From: DATJGF01 sp035495315
GTDB taxonomy: Bacteria; Verrucomicrobiota; Verrucomicrobiia; Limisphaerales; UBA8199
NCBI GenBank assembly: GCA_035495315.1
Contig: DATJGF010000061.1
Coordinates: 72,807-136,806, forward strand
Direction of reading: 5' to 3'
Length of the DNA: 64,000 nt
Part shown: piece by piece, positions 10,401 through 16,701 of the stretch
How the letters are laid out: every line of letters starts with the position of its first letter
Numbering within the stretch: the stretch's first letter is position 1
Notes under the pieces: model-generated
What the model was told of the DNA's origin: nothing
Database searches by the model: none
Seen by the model: only the letters and a program-made list of their open reading frames with translations
Translations under genes and position numbers: made by a program

Positions 10401-11252
10401 TAGCTGACTGATGTTCGTGTATAAGCCATTGGTGACGGTATAAGCAACCAGCACACGGCCAGCGGAACCAAAATCACGGGTGATGGTCAGTCGGGCTGGG
10501 ACGGCCCTCATATTAGCCGCCTCGGGGCCAAAATCCTCGCTCTCGCTGAAAAGATAGTAGGAAGAGGTAAATCGGAAACTGCCAGCGGCCAACTGGGCGC
10601 CACTACCAGGACCCCAATTTAAGGTGATAATGCCCTGGGATGCGCCGCCGCCGGCATTGTAGCCATCGACTGAAATAAAATAGGTCGTCCCGGCAGAAGC
10701 GGCGATCGTAACACTGCTTTGGAGTGTCCCGTTGGCATTGTCGTTATCCTGAATAAGGGTCAAGGCATCGACCGTATTTCCGGTAAAAACACCCAAAAGC
10801 GTGTCAAAGTCGCTGCCAACGGTGTTGAACGTGACGGTCATGTCCGAGGGCGCAGTCCACTGAAACCAGACCGACTGGCCGCCAGGATTGCCGGCGAGGC
10901 TGGGTTCGCCGGATTCGAGTGAGGCGCCGACATTGCTGCCGGAGACGCTGCCGCTAGGGCCGGTTATGGTGGTGGGGTTGGCGAAACTGTCATTAGCCGG
11001 CTGAGCCATCGCCGGGCGGCCAAGGCAAATGAATGCGAAAGCCAGGAACAGCAAAGGCAAACGTCCGGATCTCCTTTTTGTGGCAGCCCTGGTTTTGGAG
11101 CTATTTTCGCGCGCCGCAGGTCTTTCGGGCGCCTTGCTGTTAGCCGACAGGGTTCCGCCAGCGAGAAAAACTCTTTCCCCATTCCTTACTCCGACTCCGG
11201 GCATCGCCACTGCCCTGTTTAGGGAAGCAAAACTGAATCGCAATCTTCGCAT
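1461..11252 (-). CDS. Giant secreted protein with two seven-repeat delta-60 blocks, Calx-beta repeats, P-domain-like and DUF11 modules
   Basis: This 3263-aa protein has a hydrophobic export segment at residues 65-83 ending RPAMA before QPANDSF. The modules in order are: a pre-peptidase C-like domain (about 84-215, with VWFQWTAPSD); an Asn/Thr-rich region; seven delta-60 repeats (about 708-1075, consensus QPDGKI-IGG-F, IARLN-DGSLD-SFDPG); a degenerate and then three clear Calx-beta repeats; seven more delta-60 repeats (about 1616-1976); six Calx-beta repeats to about 2660; a proprotein-convertase P-domain-like segment (about 2780-2940); two DUF11-type repeats (about 2946-3188); and a C-terminal domain ending GFFRLHGQGQ. 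These families are beta-rich, extracellular and often calcium-binding, so adhesion or surface binding is the likely role (inference). No LPXTG anchor is present. The start is doubtful: residues 1-64 are basic, and an in-frame TTG at 11060 follows AGGAG. It sits 100 bases after the 993-aa gene. Confidence 0.85.
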   Translation of the reverse strand: MRRLRFSFASLNRAVAMPGVGVRNGERVFLAGGTLSANSKAPERPAARENSSKTRAATKRRSGRLPLLFLAFAFICLGRPAMAQPANDSFANPTTITGPSGSVSGSNVGASLESGEPSLAGNPGGQSVWFQWTAPSDMTVTFNTVGSDFDTLLGVFTGNTVDALTLIQDNDNANGTLQSSVTIAASAGTTYFISVDGYNAGGGASQGIITLNWGPGSGAQLAAGSFRFTSSYYLFSESEDFGPEAANMRAVPARLTITRDFGSAGRVLVAYTVTNGLYTNISQLSITGTNIYTTNFVGSTNFFTNYYYTNIVAIDQYQDFQYGVFRYLAINNLTNIAITNINNTLLSSITFSNDVGTNIPAIVCAPMTNVTITTDTNFTPPAMLVVVTNVFCTSIMVTNIVPSAEAFTDYLPQSSVIAFNDYQMSSNIFVDVFPDFSFFLTPFLNTLLVNKMLIATIDNVSLDPLESPSIAPPTTSGSSSSLVGVMRNLSPVFVRRVGDGDVAPHLFMEGRLGTNVFNFERATLRCSRNVAGADVARIYVIRTSLDYSSGTSVNYRIDHLKVNNIADEANDIFSFFGDEIPLQAGSEYALPSNPFRYGIDPDFESVTGTLNWGANDGLDKPIDIPITNYNKVEFNEDFLVELYFPEKPDPEVTTKALGYVHTAVVTILFNDIDTNIYANLPNVQPAGAVDRFHNMDNYSATTPPYNLHPGANSTVFAVAVQPDGKAVFAGDFTAYNTVPRYRVARSMPDGQIDLTFDPKDGADRFVTSLLLDGNGNIYVGGAFSSFNRTARNGIARLKPDGSLDTSFFPGQGANGTVWATAFHTNASIIIAGEFTTFNGLPRQFIARVGSDGSLDPSFDPGPGPDGPIYAIAVQPDRKILIGGAFNTVGGVSRPHIARLNADGSLDSTFDPGFGADDVIYALALQLDGRILIGGAFHTVAAQIRNSIARLNPNGTPDQTFDPGQGADDTVYSLNVLIDGKILVGGIFRQFNQTRRVGLVRLFPWGPVDTSFMDTAYNQFAGLPTHYWSADAEPRGFIFSSAVQPDGNIIIGGGFTEVGGGFARDDIRQRNNVARIIGGSTPGPGNIELAQSSYSADQIGSQLFVPLMRTNGNLGPASVSVVPSSTAPGPGSAVDNQDFVFDSASYGRPTYESSYWFNTTGNWAILGGGTNNFLGLGTWQLQDGTFGQNQGFTETVDPQMFEDYTLNDVYITILNNTNTSGNRQLQLKLSNPSSADIFYLGGENIPLGLALGRSLAPLTLVDPHTSAGVLGFSATNYIVSEAGNAVITITRTNGSAGLATVKYATANGTATNGVHYRAVSGQLTFLPGETNKTFTVPIIDEAIKEGDHTVLLSLSSPSGSATIGLANAVLTIIDNDIVGGYVQFSSATYGTNENAVYAQVTVNRNGGGAGELAAWFTARNGSALSGFNFIGVTNQLIWVNGDVQPKTVPIPIFADGVPQTSPLTINLRLSSATVNGITNTLSIGSPNSAVLFLTNSDFSGLLSFSTPVYSVNENGGPAIITVVRRGGTAGIASINFSTLPGSATPGVDFLSTNGTLSFGVGEVSKSFTVPIINNTVQDPARFITLSLTGASPTNTFGSPSTAILNIVDDESLNQPPGSADTTLDPSVGFNGSVQALIIQPDGKLLAGGDFTTADGFARNRIARLNPDGSLDNGFSSTATNAGANDTVLALLTQSDRRILVGGRFSAISGATRNFLARLNADGTIDTTFNPGSGPDNTVFALAETFDNGSRKLLVGGAFPNYNTIPTSYLTRLNNDGTLDSSFNTGFGLDGAVVAIALQPDGKIVIGGDFTSVNGTARYHIARLNPKGSLDLSFDPGAGASDSVRAIAIQADGRIVIGGSFDNINGVTLHHIARLNADGTVDNTFNPGLGANDLVTSITMQPDTRIILGGQFTLCNGVTRGRITRLNNDGTQDTMINFGTGANSFVSATQVQTNGAIVLAGGFTEYDGQARNRFARIYGGTISGSGSLEFDSPIYEVDEDATNTVVTIRRRGGTSGPASAPNGTISVNFNTSDGSAKAGINYRPVSTNFVFPAGEVVERVTIPVIRDFAITTNLTVNLKLSNPQPPDGPTLGNATTAQLFVDNVDSAVTFSSPIYSAPENALSGFALISVLRSGSTTGPASVDFFTTTNGTALPNTNYIPTTNTISFASGQYSNFVTVPLIHDPRAQGNRTVVMQLTNALNALLFNPSTATLTIVDIDRVPGQFIFAQTNYVVSEGAGKVVVNVIRTNGHTGVVTVNYGDAPGSALPGIKYVSTNGVLTFADGETNKSIAVGIIDNNQVEGDQTFSVVLSNPTGGASIFGSDNVPVTILDNDIGVSFSSPVYVAPESDSSITIGINRVGTNGVTTVSYASTNGTAVAGTNYIAVSGSLSFASGESFKTLAVPLLHDPRVTGPLSFTLGLYNPSGPARIYANNPATVTINDADAGFAFTNSTFYTVKSGTNILISVLRSNANTGIVSVHYTTEDGTAKAGVDYVASSGVLTFSNGIALQSFTVPIINNQLVEGDTTFNLNLVNPSPGSQLVPPSSATVTITNDLAGLSFSSPAYSVNENGVSALITVVRSGFTTNTVSVDYLTSDGTGKAGVNYRSVSGTFTFTNGETVKTFSVPVIDNGVPDGDRTVLVSLRNPVGKGVVVAPSAATLTIVETDGSLIVPAGTALTSESGPVNGMIDSGERVGVLFAFRNATGTNTANLIATLLATNGISNPSAPQSYGVLTVHGPAVSRPFTFTADGTNGQVITATFQLRDGNAPTNIGVVSFVVGRTANTYSNTAPIVINDATAASPYPSIINVSGLPGAVNGTIVMLTNINHTWPRDIDVMLVSPSGQKTYLMAKAGGSFAVNNLTLTFDDAAPTLLPQSTLLVSSTNRPSCYAVVPPPFPVPAPVGPASTNLAVFNGSNPNGPWSLYVFDDTLFNSGVISNGWVLNLLNSHPILGDADLGVYMSAAPDPVIAGTPVTYSLTVTNYGPGNATNVLVSASYPPNVAFVSATPGVGTATNSAGQITWSFNSLAQGATASLSMILRPPAAGFITNSAVVSADSSDLNPEDDTAVSVVTAVAPTSDLAIALTDTPDPVLSGHNLTYNITVLNLGPAVANAVSVTDTLPPGVGIVSVSPAAFTFDGSTVSFPNLGDLASGDFLTATIVVTPLVGGTLTNTVTCSSTLTDPLKLNNTASVKTDVQAVLLNVVHSNGTLVFSWPVDAAGYYLESAADLTAPITWARVTSPPPVQSGSVMTVTLPVGPGTGFFRLHGQGQ

Positions 11253-11352
11253 AAAACGTAACTAATGGTTAGCTGGCTCGCTCTGCGGCCAGTCTCTGCA
11301 CACTCCGCCGGACACCGCCGACGCACCCCAAATCGTTAAAAGAAATCCCGCC

Positions 11353-14334
11353 CTAAGGCGACCCTGCCTGGACTCGATAGAATCGAGGACTGTTGGTCTT
11401 GACCAGATCGGTTACTTTAACCCGGTTGGGCAAAGATCCCTGATAGATGAAATTGGTCACCAACTGCCAGTTCGTTGAATTAGCTGATGAAGAAGAATAG
11501 AGTGAATTGGTCGTGTAAGGGAAAACCGTCCACGACACTACGGCGGCTGGGGCAGGCTGATTGGTATAGGTCACCAGCAGAGCCAAGCCACCCGGAGAAA
11601 GGATCGGAATCGGCGCGGGATCGGAACAATTAGGAATGCCATTGCCATTGGAGTCAATGTCGCAACTGGTAACCAAGGCCGTATTAAGCCGATTGGTCGA
11701 GCCGTCCGGATAGATGATATTTGTCGAAGAATAGAAGCCCGTATTGAAGTTACTTACCCAAAAGAAGCAACCTTTGTTAACCTGCGGCAGTTTTTCGGCA
11801 ATCGAACTGCCGTTAGCCAGGGCTTGGCCGAAATAGACCTTCATATTCGGGTCGCAAGTCAGCGAGAGGAAGTTCCCGAGGCTGTCCACATTGGTAGCAA
11901 CGAATCCATTCAGTTCGAGCCGATCTATATACATGGCGTTGCCGCCGGTGGCGGCATGGAAACTGTACCCGGTGCCGATGGCGCCATCGCAGATGAGACG
12001 CCCCAAGGCCGCATTATTAGCGAAACCACCCGGGGTCGGGCCACGATCAGCGCCAGCCCACGTGATGGGAATGAATCGCGAATTCGGCGCGTTGTTGCTG
12101 ACGGTGGTAGCGAGCAAGCTGGCATTGGCAGTCGGGTAAAGATAGTTAATCCCATTACCGGTAGCCCAGGAGTTTTTGTTGCTGACGTAATCGGCGCTAT
12201 TGGCGGAGAGGCTGCCGTCGTCGAGGATATTCGTTATGGTCAAGTTGATACCGGCGCCAGCCTGTATGACATAGTTGCTGGCCAACACACTGCCACATTC
12301 AATGGTCACGGCCCCTGCTCCACCCTGAGCCAGGAAAGCGGCATTGGTCAGCAAAGCAGAACCGCACTGATGTAACTCAATGCTGCCGCCGGTAGCCTGG
12401 AAGGTGCCGGCATTTTGGAAGCCCCTCGAATAAATGCGGCTACTAAAGTTAGTGATCCCGCCGCGATTGAGGAAATAGTCATACGCCTCGTTGAAGGTGG
12501 TACTATAATAAGGAGAGGTGCGGGAACCTCGGTAAAAGACCGTATTCGGAGCGTTGATAAAGCCGTTGTTGGTGAGGAACTGCAAACGCGGCGTGATGTC
12601 GGACCAGACAATAGTTCGATTGAGGAAATTGAGACCACCCGTAGGAGCGGATGCCCCAGGTCCATTCGTGGTAATAGTAAGCGCTTTGCAATCAATGGTA
12701 ACCACGTTACTGACAAGGTTCAAAACGTCACTGATGAAGATGTTGTCATCCCCGCCGAAGGCATTCGTGCTGTGCAAGGTGAGATTGACGATGCGAGTGG
12801 GTGCATAGGGGCTGAACCGGCTGTCAACGAAAAGCACATGGAATTGGTTCGTAATACTGCCGACGACGTTGGTCCAGCGCGCACTGTAGAGGTCACACAC
12901 GCCTTCGTCGCGAGTTAGTGTCGGGACTGTCAGGTTCGTAATTGCCAGAAGGCCGTTCGTGCTGCGGAGATTGAATTCGGAGTAAGGCGAGGAGATCAAA
13001 GACCCGGCACTGCCGCCGAATTGATTGGTAGCTGACAGGCGGAGGTAATTGAGGCTGCTGACCTGAGAGTTTTTCATCGTCAGGTAATTGGTGGCCGTGA
13101 TTTCGACTCGCCCTGGGGAATTGGAATAAGTTTGGCCGAAATTGTCACCCAAGACCACCGAGGTCGGCTGAAAGAGCGCTTCGTAAGCGGAGTACTCGTT
13201 GGTAATATTCGCGGAGTCAAAGGTGCCTGCCGGTATGACGGTAGGAGTCGAGGGCGCCCCGAGGAAGAAAAAGCCACCGGGCAACTCGATAAATTGGTAG
13301 TTGATTGGAATAAATGTCGGACGCGTGCCGGCGAATCCATCGATGAGCAGCTGGAAATTGGTTTGGTATAGAAATGTATCGAACAGGTAGAGATTATTAC
13401 CGCCGGTGGTCGTAGTATTAGTCCACTCGACGACCGTAGCGCCAATCGGGAAGTAAACGTTGGCCTGTAAAGCCGAGTTGGTGTTGCTGAGAAAGACTGC
13501 TCTTACGAACCGGTTCGAGCCGCTGGCATCCAGTGTATCGGAAAGATATGCCTGGAACGATGGGCCGCCCAATTGATGGAAGGCATCGACAAAGTAATTG
13601 CGGTTAGTGACGACATGCGGCGGCGTAAAGGGGGGAGAGGTCTGGAACCAATTCGCCGGTATGAAGGTCGCGAAAGGCGGATTGGGGTTGGTGCTCAAGC
13701 CCCAGTATCCATCAAAGATCAAAGCGTTAAACAAAAACGCGAAGTTGATGCTGCTGAAGCCATTGGTCTCCATCGTGACCACCCCGTGATCGAGATTGAT
13801 ATTGTTGGCGTTCAGGGAGCACAAACTGTCGAAACCCATCTCGAGTTCACCCGGGTTGATCAACGTGTCTGAACTGAGCAGAAACTTTGAACCGGCAGCC
13901 GAACCGACGAAAACGACATTGGTAAGGCCAAAGAAACCCTCGAAATTCAAAGTGCTGAGAGTATCGGATGTGCCACAATGAATAATGCCTTCATTGTCGA
14001 AGACAGACGCAGGTCGCCGGACACCGACACTGGGATCATAGGTATTGACGCGAAACCCTGTATTAAACGCCATAAACGCGCCTGCAGAATTGGTGTAATT
14101 GCGCACATTCTGCATCTCGAAGGGGTACGGCTGCTGAAATGGCGGCCAGAGCCAAATTTGGTTGGTCAGGTTAACAATGAATTGGCCGTCATTGACAAAA
14201 TTCACGGCGTCAACGTTCGGCGGCAAGTCGGGGGGTGCGCTTAAAAGCCCGGGATTTTCGTAGGTCAAGTCCTGAGCAACGGCGGAGCAGACTAGCGCCA
14301 CCGCGGCGAGACCGACAACCAGTTTCCTTTTCAT
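11353..14334 (-). CDS. Large secreted beta-rich protein, unknown function
   Basis: I do not recognise a named domain in this 993-aa protein. It starts with a clean signal peptide (MKRKLVVGLAAVALVCSAVA, cut near residue 20). The body is rich in Asn, Thr, Ser, Phe and Gly with few charged residues. Irregular short repeats such as TNAAFLAQGGAG and GTFQATGGSIELHQCG suggest a beta-helix or stacked-strand fold. The last 80 residues end in RFYRVQAGSP, resembling the C-terminal strands of the neighbouring exported proteins (FFRLHGQ, YYRIVKLQ). This may be a shared sorting or folding module. It lies 38 bases after the 772-aa gene and 100 bases before the 3263-aa gene, so it probably belongs to the secretin transcript. 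Surface or matrix protein is the best guess. Confidence 0.8.
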   Translation of the reverse strand: MKRKLVVGLAAVALVCSAVAQDLTYENPGLLSAPPDLPPNVDAVNFVNDGQFIVNLTNQIWLWPPFQQPYPFEMQNVRNYTNSAGAFMAFNTGFRVNTYDPSVGVRRPASVFDNEGIIHCGTSDTLSTLNFEGFFGLTNVVFVGSAAGSKFLLSSDTLINPGELEMGFDSLCSLNANNINLDHGVVTMETNGFSSINFAFLFNALIFDGYWGLSTNPNPPFATFIPANWFQTSPPFTPPHVVTNRNYFVDAFHQLGGPSFQAYLSDTLDASGSNRFVRAVFLSNTNSALQANVYFPIGATVVEWTNTTTTGGNNLYLFDTFLYQTNFQLLIDGFAGTRPTFIPINYQFIELPGGFFFLGAPSTPTVIPAGTFDSANITNEYSAYEALFQPTSVVLGDNFGQTYSNSPGRVEITATNYLTMKNSQVSSLNYLRLSATNQFGGSAGSLISSPYSEFNLRSTNGLLAITNLTVPTLTRDEGVCDLYSARWTNVVGSITNQFHVLFVDSRFSPYAPTRIVNLTLHSTNAFGGDDNIFISDVLNLVSNVVTIDCKALTITTNGPGASAPTGGLNFLNRTIVWSDITPRLQFLTNNGFINAPNTVFYRGSRTSPYYSTTFNEAYDYFLNRGGITNFSSRIYSRGFQNAGTFQATGGSIELHQCGSALLTNAAFLAQGGAGAVTIECGSVLASNYVIQAGAGINLTITNILDDGSLSANSADYVSNKNSWATGNGINYLYPTANASLLATTVSNNAPNSRFIPITWAGADRGPTPGGFANNAALGRLICDGAIGTGYSFHAATGGNAMYIDRLELNGFVATNVDSLGNFLSLTCDPNMKVYFGQALANGSSIAEKLPQVNKGCFFWVSNFNTGFYSSTNIIYPDGSTNRLNTALVTSCDIDSNGNGIPNCSDPAPIPILSPGGLALLVTYTNQPAPAAVVSWTVFPYTTNSLYSSSSANSTNWQLVTNFIYQGSLPNRVKVTDLVKTNSPRFYRVQAGSP

Positions 14335-14372
14335 AAAAATCTTTCAAAAGCTCGTTTATCCGCGCCGTGTAA

Positions 14373-16691
14373 CTAAGGGTTGACGACGAGGGAATAATTC
14401 TGATCGATAAACCGTCCGCCAGCATCGGTGACCCGGATCCAAAAACGATATTTGCCAGGGACCAAAGGCGTGCCGGATAAGAACGCCTGAGAACTGTCAC
14501 TCGCGTTCTGTACTAGGGGATTCATACCCGTTGGCAGATCGGGAGAACCTGGGCCAATTGTCCACGTATAAGGCGGCTGCCCGCCCGAAACGGTTAACGT
14601 AGTCTCGTAATCCACGCCCTGCGAGGCGGGAGCCAGGAATGCAGGCGAAACGGTGATGAGGATCTGCTGGCTGAGATCGGTCAGGGTAGTGCCGCCGTAA
14701 ATCGTCGGGGCGTTGGTCGAGCCATCGAACGAGCCCCAAATGAAGTACAAAATTGAACTTGCCTCGTCAGTCAGGAACGGCCCGGTGTTTAAGTGCACTG
14801 GTCCGGCTTTGTTGAACGTTAGCGTATAGGGTCCCTGGATGGTCCCCGGCCCGGCCGGGGCGGGTACAATCGGGGAAGGCAGGTTGGTAAAGATCGGGGA
14901 CGAACCAACGTGATCAACAACAGGGACATCCGGAATCGCGTTCAACAAATCAGCAGCGGCAATGACTATATCTGGCCGGGTAACGATCCGTTGAAATTGC
15001 TGCGCAATTCCGGTGTTATTCGTGATTGCCAGCACGGAGTAAAAATTGGTAACTGGGACAAAAAAGCGATTAAACAAGGAATCAAAATCGTGGCGAACGA
15101 AAGTGATCTTCTGAACACCTTCCCGGAGCGCGACGGTGTTAGATTCGCAGGTGACGGGATAAATAATGAAGGCGTGATTCGTATAATAGGAGATGATGTT
15201 CTGCTGGAAAAACAGCACGGTGCCTGCGTTGGTACCGCCGTTAGCATTAGTCGTGACGACGAGGTTATTGGTGGCGGCGACCAGGACATTGGTGATGGCG
15301 TTAGTGAAAGTGGCTTGGGTAGTAAGGAACTGGACCGAACAGAGATTGGTTGGCAACAACACATATTCACCAACGGTGGTATTGGTCCGGTAAGTTACGT
15401 CGGTCGTGTTGGTGACAATCAGTGTCGAGCCAAATGGGGCGAACGGATTATTGGACAGGGCGACACTAGTGGTTTCGATAGTCACCCACGCCTTGTTAGT
15501 GGGCGCCGGCAGGGTGGGCAGCGGTATTGGCACCGGACCATGCGGCGAATTGCTGATCGTAATCAGATTCCCAAAGGTGTGTTGAAATCTTTGCTGAACG
15601 CTGACTGTGATATTCGTTTTGAAGACCAGATGAGGGGGTGTGCCGAAGGGATCAAACGGAAAATTTGTGAAATACGCCGTAAGGTTCGTCACATTGACAT
15701 TTGTAAAATAATTGGTGGAATTGATGATGACCAGGCCCGGGAAAAGCGCTGAAAGGGTGGGAGCATCATTGGTCAAGGCTTGCGCGGCCAGCAACGTCAG
15801 ATTGGAACTTACTAGCAGGGTGGTTGTCAGGTTTGTTTGGAACAGCAGGGCGTCAGGGGAGCTGGTTTCGACCTGCAGCCGGTTGGTGCTATAGAGATAA
15901 TGCAAGCCACCAATGTCGTCCCGGGTGATACCCGAGTGGAAGGCTCCATAGTACAGGATATTCGGGTTGGACACCTTGGCTGAAGCCACGGCGGTAGCAT
16001 AGGTATCAACTGGATCGATCAGGAAGGGTCTGGCGTAGCTCAGATCGACGGCGGGCGGACAGGAAATATCTATCTGATACGTGTACAAATTCCCGTTAAC
16101 GAATTTGGACGTGCTCAGAGTGACGGGATCAAAATTTCGCTGGACCACAGTAAAATCATAGAAAGGGCACTGTGCGCCAGGCGGAAGGACGCGTTCTTTA
16201 ACCAACCATGTCCACCGTTCTGGATCGGCGAGGCCAAGCCGTGTCAAAACCATTTCCAGTGTGGCCGATCGCAAGTCGAACAGGTGAAGGCTTGCCGCAG
16301 TGTAGTTGTAGCGTAATTCATCCTGCGGGAATTCGCGGAAATCAGAGCTATAACTATCGTAATTCGAAATGGCGTTAAGAATTGCAAAGGCTCCATCAAC
16401 GGCCTGAATGCCCTCAGCCTTGAAATAGCCGTCGAAGGTAGGATCGTAGGCGTAGTATAGGGTGGGAGTCGTCCAGCGATAGAACTCGTCGATGTTCTTG
16501 GGCGAAAAAGTAAAATCGTTGGCAAAAATAATCCAGCGGTCTCCGGGATAATCAATTTCGGTCTGCCGTTGGAAGCCAAGAACGGCGGTTTGCCAGGCTT
16601 CCTGGGGGCCCAGCAGTGCAAAGCCATGCGCCGATTGGAGGCCAAAGGCCAGCCAGGCGAGGCAACCGAATGTTTTAACAGTTCGCAGCAT
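14373..16691 (-). CDS. Secreted protein with degenerate matrixin-like N-terminal region and C-terminal putative Ig domain
   Basis: The 772-aa product has a signal peptide (about residues 1-23, ending SAHG). Around residues 75-105 it reads TPTLYYAYDPTFDGYF followed by GIQAVDGAFAILNAI, and around 255-267 ITRDDIGGLHYLY. This order resembles matrixin-type metalloproteases, whose catalytic domain ends in a DI-G---LY segment. The zinc motif HExxH is absent; the nearest match is LEMVLTRLGL. The middle is Thr/Asn-rich with many TNT and NTT runs. Residues 690-772 look like a putative Ig (He_PIG) module (GGQPPYTWTIGPG, FLSGTPLVPGKYRFWIRV). The gene is 10 bases downstream of the 632-aa gene and 38 bases upstream of the 993-aa gene. 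Function is unknown; a non-catalytic protease relative is possible. Confidence 0.78.
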   Translation of the reverse strand: MLRTVKTFGCLAWLAFGLQSAHGFALLGPQEAWQTAVLGFQRQTEIDYPGDRWIIFANDFTFSPKNIDEFYRWTTPTLYYAYDPTFDGYFKAEGIQAVDGAFAILNAISNYDSYSSDFREFPQDELRYNYTAASLHLFDLRSATLEMVLTRLGLADPERWTWLVKERVLPPGAQCPFYDFTVVQRNFDPVTLSTSKFVNGNLYTYQIDISCPPAVDLSYARPFLIDPVDTYATAVASAKVSNPNILYYGAFHSGITRDDIGGLHYLYSTNRLQVETSSPDALLFQTNLTTTLLVSSNLTLLAAQALTNDAPTLSALFPGLVIINSTNYFTNVNVTNLTAYFTNFPFDPFGTPPHLVFKTNITVSVQQRFQHTFGNLITISNSPHGPVPIPLPTLPAPTNKAWVTIETTSVALSNNPFAPFGSTLIVTNTTDVTYRTNTTVGEYVLLPTNLCSVQFLTTQATFTNAITNVLVAATNNLVVTTNANGGTNAGTVLFFQQNIISYYTNHAFIIYPVTCESNTVALREGVQKITFVRHDFDSLFNRFFVPVTNFYSVLAITNNTGIAQQFQRIVTRPDIVIAAADLLNAIPDVPVVDHVGSSPIFTNLPSPIVPAPAGPGTIQGPYTLTFNKAGPVHLNTGPFLTDEASSILYFIWGSFDGSTNAPTIYGGTTLTDLSQQILITVSPAFLAPASQGVDYETTLTVSGGQPPYTWTIGPGSPDLPTGMNPLVQNASDSSQAFLSGTPLVPGKYRFWIRVTDAGGRFIDQNYSLVVNP

Positions 16692-16701
16692 ACAAAAATG
16701 G

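Noticed and set aside
14910..15752. 280-codon open frame on the plus strand
   Set aside because: Antisense to the 772-aa exported protein; its composition mirrors the Thr/Asn-rich coding strand.
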